Below are positions 61,361 to 64,000 of a stretch of DNA of 64,000 nt, piece by piece (the stretch's first letter is position 1; every line of letters starts with the position of its first letter). Both the position numbers and the translations under genes were made by a program. The stretch spans positions 1 to 64,000 of the forward strand of contig NZ_JAAIKB010000010.1 of assembly GCF_011040385.1 (NCBI RefSeq). The letters are read 5' to 3'. Source of the stretch: Falsiroseomonas algicola. Lineage in GTDB: Bacteria > Pseudomonadota > Alphaproteobacteria > Acetobacterales > Acetobacteraceae. Under the pieces are notes generated by a model that was given only the letters and a program-made list of their open reading frames with translations, was not told the origin of the DNA and did no database searches.

Positions 61361-62122
61361 ATGTCCGTATCCGATGGGTCACCCCTGGTCCGCCGCCTGC
61401 TGGTCCTGCGCCTGGCGACCCTGGGCGGGGCAGCCGCCCTGCCGGGCGTGGCGGTGGCGCAGGGCGCCAAGTCAGGCGGCGGCGGCGTCCCGGGCACCGG
61501 GGGCGGCGCGCCGAATCCGGGCAGCAGCGGCAAGGGCGGCGGCACCCCGCCTGCCCGCAGCGGCCTGACCGATAGCGACCCGGGCGACGAGCCCGGCAAT
61601 GGCCGTGGCGGCAGCCGGCCGAATACCGGCACCTCCGACAGCGACCCCAGCGACCCGCCCGGCCAGGGCCGTGGCGGCAGCCGGCCGAATACCGGCACCT
61701 CCGACAGCGACCCCAGCGACCCGCCCGGCCAGGGCCGCGGCGGCAGCCGGCCGAATACCGGGACTACCGACAGTGATCCCAGTGATCCGCCGGGGCGCGG
61801 CCGCGGCGGCAGCCGACCGAATGCCGGCACCTCCGACAGCGACCCCAGCGACCCGCCCGGCCAGGGCCGCGGCGGCAGCCGCCCGGGCACGACCGGCGTC
61901 ACGGACAATGACCCGAGCGACCCGCCGAATGGCGGCCGGGGCGGCAACAGGCCCGGCAGCAAGGGGGCTGGCGGCCCGACCGACACGGACCCCAGCGACC
62001 CGCCCGGCCGCGGCCGTGGCGGCAACCGGCCGCCGCCATCCGGCATTTCCGACAGCGACCCGTCGGACCCGCCGGGACGCGGGCGCGGCACCGCGCGGGA
62101 ACCGCAGCAGAAGCGGACCTGA
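61361..62122 (+). CDS. Exported repeat protein with eight 22-residue units
   Basis: A 253-residue protein with an N-terminal signal-like stretch (SPLVRRLLVLRLATLGGAAA, cut near AVAQG). Residues 68 onward are eight near-identical units of about 22 residues with the core (T/S)DSDPSDPPGQGRGGSRPNTG. They are rich in Asp, Gly, Pro and Arg, unfolded-looking and possibly metal-binding through DSDPSD. The coding repeats are 66 bp long. The start at 61361 is preceded by AAGGAG. No family name is certain. Confidence 0.75.
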   Translation: MSVSDGSPLVRRLLVLRLATLGGAAALPGVAVAQGAKSGGGGVPGTGGGAPNPGSSGKGGGTPPARSGLTDSDPGDEPGNGRGGSRPNTGTSDSDPSDPPGQGRGGSRPNTGTSDSDPSDPPGQGRGGSRPNTGTTDSDPSDPPGRGRGGSRPNAGTSDSDPSDPPGQGRGGSRPGTTGVTDNDPSDPPNGGRGGNRPGSKGAGGPTDTDPSDPPGRGRGGNRPPPSGISDSDPSDPPGRGRGTAREPQQKRT

Positions 62123-62147
62123 AACGCCGGCAGGCCCGCGCGCTACG

Positions 62148-63965
62148 CTACACCCAGATGGTCGCCAGGCGCCGCGCCTCCGCCAGCGCGGCCTCCGGCC
62201 CCTCCAGCGCCAGTTCCGACAGGCCCGTCGCCATGCGGTCGCGGAATTCCTGCGGCCAGTTGCAGTGGCGGATGTCACCCTCGAAGCCGCGTCGTGAATC
62301 CAGCTTGAAAGGCCAGAGCGAGGGGTCCGCGAAGGCATCGGCATGGCGTTCCAGCACGCGCGTCGCCTTCGGCACGAAGGCCACCACGTTGAAGCCATGC
62401 GTGACGAAGTGCCCTCGCGTCAGGTCGAAGCCCGCCGCCAGGAGTGCGTACATCAGGGCGCCGACGTTCCAGCCAGGATTGACCTTGCCGGCCGTGATGC
62501 GCGACCGCAGCGGCGGCACCACGACCGCCAGCCATCCGTCATCCTTCAGATGCCGGCGGCAGCGGTCCAGGAAGAGCCCCGGGTTGCGCTGGTTCTGTAT
62601 GACATGGGATGCCCAGATGCCGTCCAGCGGCGCCTCCGGCTCATACTCATCATAGGGCAGGTTCAGCGCCCGCATGCCGCGCGGTTCCAGGATCGGCGCC
62701 AGGCGGTCCGGCCAGAAGCGCCCCTCGATCAGCGCCTCCACATGCTTGCCGAGCAGCGCCATCACCAGCGTCGAGCCGCCGCGATAGCAGCCCAGGTCGA
62801 GCACGCGGGGCCCGGTGAGGCCGGCGAAGACCTTGAGGATATCCAGCGTCTCCCGCCCCGTCCGGAATCCCGGGATCAGCAGGGCATCGACCGGATCGAT
62901 CCTGGGCTCGGGCGGCGCCTGGGTTTCGGCAACCGCCTCGGCCGCGCCGCCCGCCGCCGCCTCCGCCGTGCCAGCCTGGTCGGGCCCGTCGCCATCCGGG
63001 GCTTCCTCCGCCGCGTCATCGGTCTCGGCCGCCTCCGCCGCGGGCATGCCCCCCGCGGTCAGGATCGCGATTCCCTCCTCGGTCGAGCCGATCAGCCCGA
63101 AGCCCTGCCACAGGCCGGTCACGACCTCCTTCAGCGCGGGATGCACCTCCTGCGTCTTGCGGTGGATGGCCAGCCAATGGAGATGCGGCAGGCCCGTCTG
63201 CGCGACGAGGCGGCGGAGCGGCCGCTCGGGATCCGGGAATTTGTGGGGCCAGAGCCCCGTCGCGATGATCGGCGCCGAAAGGTCGTAGATCCCCTCCCGC
63301 CCCTGCGCGACCAGCCAGGCGTAGTAGAGCGCGAATTCGAAGAACTGCCCCTTCGTCTCGAACAGCGTGGCCAGGGTCTCGCCGCGGCGCTCCAGCTCCT
63401 CCAGCAGCGACAGCACCTGCGCCGTGACCAGCGGATAGGGCGTGACGATGTTGGACACATCGGCAGGCCAGGATTCTTCCGGCACGCCGAAATACGACAG
63501 GCACGCATCGGGCACGGACCAGCGCTTGCGCCCGGGGACGATCAGGCGGCCTTCGGGCGTGCGGTAGATCGCCTTGCCCGTGGGCCGGATCAGGTGGTTC
63601 TTGCTGTCGATCGAGACGCTGACCGGTGCCTGCACCAGCCGGCAGGCCGCCAGCTTCAGCGCCTGCTGCCGCCGCCAGCCGCGGCGGGACTGGGTGATGC
63701 CAGGCAGCAGGCTGTCGGCCCGCACCACCTCCACCTTCCCTGCCAGGTCGCCATAGACGGGTCGGACCTCGGCCTCGAAGCGCTGGTCGAAGCTGGTGGA
63801 GTCGTTGTCGTTGTTGACGACGATGATGCGGCCGATGTCGTCCGGCAGGTGGAAGCGGGCGAAGCTGCGCGCCTGCAGGCGCAGCAGCGGCAGGTCACCC
63901 ACGAAGCTCACCACGACGTAGTCGATCGCGGTGTCGGGGGGGAGGAGGTCGGCGGCGATGCTCAT
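62148..63965 (-). CDS. DUF6492 protein fused to a SAM-dependent methyltransferase
   Basis: A 605-residue two-part protein. Residues about 1-310 look like the DUF6492 glycosyltransferase-like domain (YVVVSFVGDLPLLRLQARSF, IIVVNNDNDSTSF, SVSIDSKNHLIRPTG). After an Ala/Glu-rich linker (about 315-360) comes a methyltransferase domain: ILKVFAGLTGPRVLDLGCYR then GGSTLVMALLG, and later DGIWASHVIQNQRNPGLFLD. The start at 63965 (MSIAADLLPPD) is chosen for fit. Substrates are unknown; surface sugar modification is a reasonable guess. Confidence 0.75.
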   Translation of the reverse strand: MSIAADLLPPDTAIDYVVVSFVGDLPLLRLQARSFARFHLPDDIGRIIVVNNDNDSTSFDQRFEAEVRPVYGDLAGKVEVVRADSLLPGITQSRRGWRRQQALKLAACRLVQAPVSVSIDSKNHLIRPTGKAIYRTPEGRLIVPGRKRWSVPDACLSYFGVPEESWPADVSNIVTPYPLVTAQVLSLLEELERRGETLATLFETKGQFFEFALYYAWLVAQGREGIYDLSAPIIATGLWPHKFPDPERPLRRLVAQTGLPHLHWLAIHRKTQEVHPALKEVVTGLWQGFGLIGSTEEGIAILTAGGMPAAEAAETDDAAEEAPDGDGPDQAGTAEAAAGGAAEAVAETQAPPEPRIDPVDALLIPGFRTGRETLDILKVFAGLTGPRVLDLGCYRGGSTLVMALLGKHVEALIEGRFWPDRLAPILEPRGMRALNLPYDEYEPEAPLDGIWASHVIQNQRNPGLFLDRCRRHLKDDGWLAVVVPPLRSRITAGKVNPGWNVGALMYALLAAGFDLTRGHFVTHGFNVVAFVPKATRVLERHADAFADPSLWPFKLDSRRGFEGDIRHCNWPQEFRDRMATGLSELALEGPEAALAEARRLATIWV

Positions 63966-64000
63966 GCCCCCTTGATCCCCCAAGCGCCCCCCCTGACGCA

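Noticed and set aside
61563-62100. Regular repeats suggesting a CRISPR array
   Set aside because: The 66-bp units are continuous, in frame and encode the repeat protein; there are no unique spacers and no cas genes.

Overview
The window comes from a high-GC alphaproteobacterium, most likely an Acetobacteraceae member of the Roseomonas type. I infer this from the very GC-rich coding style, the circularly permuted two-piece tmRNA gene with an ANDN-type tag, the alphaproteobacterial SspB next to it, a LexA box of the form GTTC-N7-GTTC, and the general gene set. No taxonomic search was possible.

Positions 1 to about 18766 are accessory DNA. They hold an IS66-family element (tnpC running off the left edge, tnpB, tnpA) split by an IS3-family element that is flanked by a 16-bp perfect direct repeat. 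Next comes a mobilisation module (small membrane protein, MobA/VirD2-like relaxase, MobC-like protein, candidate oriT, TraK-like protein). A type I restriction-modification operon in the order hsdR-hsdS-hsdM follows, with hsdS broken by a single in-frame TAA and an 11-copy 10-bp tandem repeat in front of hsdR. After it lies a second, MobV/Pre-type mobilisation cluster with several unknown genes. The block ends with a large serine recombinase whose last codons run into the 3' half of a tRNA-Met gene on the other strand, a typical island boundary. The left boundary is outside the window.

From 18723 onward the DNA looks like ordinary chromosome. In order: a reduced iron-sulfur and sulfur-transfer operon (iscR-like, two cysteine desulfurases, ferredoxin, tenA, mnmA); an alpha/beta hydrolase; anmK and tyrS (divergent); a DUF6311-like membrane protein with azlCD; the envelope proteolysis set degP, hflC and hflK with mrp divergent; a ribokinase-like kinase, HD hydrolase, small membrane protein and thyX; another hydrolase; ssrA and sspB; an RTX-repeat protein with a double-glycine-like leader; class I fumarase; a YhdP/AsmA-like protein; glnE, bcp, a methyltransferase and an MFS carrier; a composite inverted-repeat element; a racemase-family protein; M48 peptidase and lemA; a FrnE-type DsbA protein, an aminotransferase and a DNA glycosylase; a two-component system; an SOS-box-controlled 67-residue membrane protein; a 22-residue-repeat exported protein; and a DUF6492-methyltransferase fusion.

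The points most worth a second look are the SOS-box small membrane protein, the split hsdS that leaves a possible one-TRD specificity subunit, the 10-bp phased repeat before hsdR, the variant MobV relaxase cluster, the RTX protein with a GG leader, and the composite palindromic repeat near 52.6 kb.
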